From the NCBI GenBank assembly GCA_900545525.1, contig UQZX01000024.1:1-42574 (forward strand): a stretch of 42,574 nt of DNA. The letters run 5' to 3'. Below, one piece after another: positions 41,119 to 42,574 of the stretch. Position numbers and translations under genes: made by a program. Each line of letters begins with the position of its first letter. The stretch's first letter is position 1. The DNA is from an uncultured Prevotella sp. (GTDB lineage: Bacteria > Bacteroidota > Bacteroidia > Bacteroidales > Bacteroidaceae). Below the pieces are notes generated by a model. It did no database searches. It was not told the DNA's origin and saw only the letters and a program-made list of their open reading frames with translations.

Positions 41119-42574
41119 ATGAAAGTGCTTGTCTTAAATAGAAGAGGCATTGTTATGCCTGTTTTTATGTTGTTTATGTTTTCCTTTATCCATGACACGT
41201 CTGCACAGGTGAATGTGGATCCGGCTGAGTTTAAAGGAAACGGTGTTGATATAAATTCATTGACGTTTAACAGTTCTTCCGAGGTGAGTGATATCTTGCT
41301 TTATAATGTAGGGAAAGATATGTTTCTTAATGCCGGAGGATTTTGGGGAACGCGTACTACAACGTTTACCGTAGGCTTACCGTTGAGGCTGATAAAGAAT
41401 GAGACTAAAGATAATAACGGGAATATAACAAAAGTAACTTATAATATAAGAGGTCCGTTTAATAATACGGGAGCGGACGGTTCTTCAGATGGTGTAGGAA
41501 ATTTATTAGGGGCTGTTCAAACAGCCAGCACCGACCCAGGTGTGTATTTTGACAGGAATGCAGAAAAGTCTGGCGTGAACTGGACATTTGAACTTTACAG
41601 CAGTGAAAAGAAAGAAAACGGTGAAATTGATTATATATATAAGGTGTGGGCTAAGAAGGCAGATAACCAAATCACCGGTAAGAATAGTGGTTATAGTTTG
41701 ACAGAAGACTATATGCTTGTTGGAAATAATAAAATGGAGATTGAAGTCTTTAACCCTAAGGAAATGACTAATAATAATCTTGTTAAAGCTCTTAAAACAA
41801 CTGAAGTAACAGAGGGTAACAAGAAATATTCTTTGTGGAAGATTGTCACGACTAAGCAAATGACAGATGATTTCGCCACGACATACGATCGTAAAAATCC
41901 GTCTGATGCCACGTTCCTTTTAAGGGCACAGAACTTTAACCGCATGAACATGTATAATGAAGTGACAGAGGGAAAGGGATGGCATAAAAATGAAGATAAA
42001 GGAAGTACTTTTAAATATAGTTGCACGTTCGATGGTGTAAAAGGCTATGATAATAATAACCGCTATGGTATGTTTTATTGTGGAAGTATTACAGAAGGAA
42101 AAGAGGGTGAAAAACTATGGCAGAAAGTGGAAATTCCCAAAAGCGGCTGGTATCGTATAGACTGTCAGGGATTTTTCTATAATTCAGCAGACCCGAATAA
42201 GTGCATTGCCCGCCTTTATGCGAAGGTAGATGGAACCACTTTAAATTCGGCAAGCAATGCTTATGTGGATTTATTGCCTAAGTCTTATGGTGAACCATAT
42301 AATGGGAAAGAACTTGTTGTAGATGATACTAATAAAGCTTTTATACAAGCAGATGGATTTGTCAGCAATAAGGTAGAGGCAGGTATTGTGTTTTACAACC
42401 AGCTTTATCCTAACAGTATTCTTATTTATGTGAATTTTAATGAGGAAACGGATAAGAAACCACAGATTGAACTTGGCTTGATGCTGACTGCCAACATGAA
42501 ATCAGAGGATTATGTATACTTCGACGACTTCCAGCTGAAATACTTGGGCGAGAGCTTTGCACTCGATGAAGGCA
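41119..42574 (+). CDS. Large secreted protein, N-terminal 485 codons (3' cut by window edge)
   Basis: The frame is open without a stop from the ATG at 41119 to the last base. A signal peptide is likely: LNRRGIVMPVFMLFMFSFIHDTSAQ with cleavage near SAQ-VN. The mature part is Asn/Thr/Gly-rich and aromatic (FKGNGVDINSLTFNSS, YNIRGPFNNTGADGSS), and ends YVYFDDFQLKYLGESFALDE, a beta-rich style typical of large Bacteroidetes surface proteins. The PorW/PorX genes make export through type IX secretion possible, but the C-terminal sorting domain is outside the window. I do not recognise the family. Confidence 0.65.
   Translation, partial: MKVLVLNRRGIVMPVFMLFMFSFIHDTSAQVNVDPAEFKGNGVDINSLTFNSSSEVSDILLYNVGKDMFLNAGGFWGTRTTTFTVGLPLRLIKNETKDNNGNITKVTYNIRGPFNNTGADGSSDGVGNLLGAVQTASTDPGVYFDRNAEKSGVNWTFELYSSEKKENGEIDYIYKVWAKKADNQITGKNSGYSLTEDYMLVGNNKMEIEVFNPKEMTNNNLVKALKTTEVTEGNKKYSLWKIVTTKQMTDDFATTYDRKNPSDATFLLRAQNFNRMNMYNEVTEGKGWHKNEDKGSTFKYSCTFDGVKGYDNNNRYGMFYCGSITEGKEGEKLWQKVEIPKSGWYRIDCQGFFYNSADPNKCIARLYAKVDGTTLNSASNAYVDLLPKSYGEPYNGKELVVDDTNKAFIQADGFVSNKVEAGIVFYNQLYPNSILIYVNFNEETDKKPQIELGLMLTANMKSEDYVYFDDFQLKYLGESFALDEG

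Overview
The window looks like a chromosomal segment of a Bacteroidales bacterium, most likely a Prevotella-type member of Prevotellaceae. The evidence is mixed. Promoters fit the Bacteroidetes pattern (TTG, about 20 nt, then TAnnTTTG), and Shine-Dalgarno sequences are scarce. There is a PorW-PorX pair (type IX secretion), an ExbB-ExbD-ExbD-TonB cluster, a long LptF/G permease, and an ftsX-DUF3098-uppP-truB-queA order that I associate with this phylum. Species cannot be named from the sequence alone.

Layout. Positions 1-1336 hold the end of an ECF sigma factor overlapping a membrane protein that joins a receptor-plug-like segment to a TonB C-terminal domain. Positions about 1340-10040 form an AT-rich accessory island. 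It contains a hypothetical gene, a non-coding block of nested inverted repeats (2865-3075), eight small co-directional genes of unknown family, a lipoprotein resembling a penicillin-binding transpeptidase without catalytic motifs, a 25-codon relic of an ADP-ribosylglycohydrolase, a Fib_succ_major-type protein, and a HEPN/MNT toxin-antitoxin pair whose HEPN gene is broken twice while MNT is intact. The island resembles a site of repeated gain and decay and is the best candidate for something undescribed.

From about 10.0 kb the core genome resumes: aroA, a small Cys-rich membrane protein, porW, porX, tsaE, a tRNA-Met on the minus strand, lptF/G, ribBA, aspC, and a TonB-energising operon (exbB, two exbD, tonB, a phosphate-binding-like lipoprotein, a TPR protein). 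A 1.3-kb gene-poor stretch (28.2-29.5 kb) holds three unlike repeat structures: a large imperfect palindrome of REP-like hairpins, a MITE-like element with a perfect 44-bp inverted repeat and candidate 8-bp target duplication, and a degenerate repeat of 22-nt period also found at 17.85 kb. Then come a radical-SAM gene (minus), ftsX-DUF3098-uppP-truB-queA-folK (plus), rpsO (minus) with a structured leader, an AAA-ATPase/PD-(D/E)XK gene, typA, a MATE transporter preceded by short tandem repeats, and the first 485 codons of a large secreted protein running off the end.

Functional links: PorW and PorX point to type IX secretion. The ExbB/ExbD/TonB set powers TonB-dependent outer-membrane uptake. 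The ftsX cluster covers division, undecaprenyl-phosphate recycling and tRNA modification. All calls come from reading the sequence; no database search was run.
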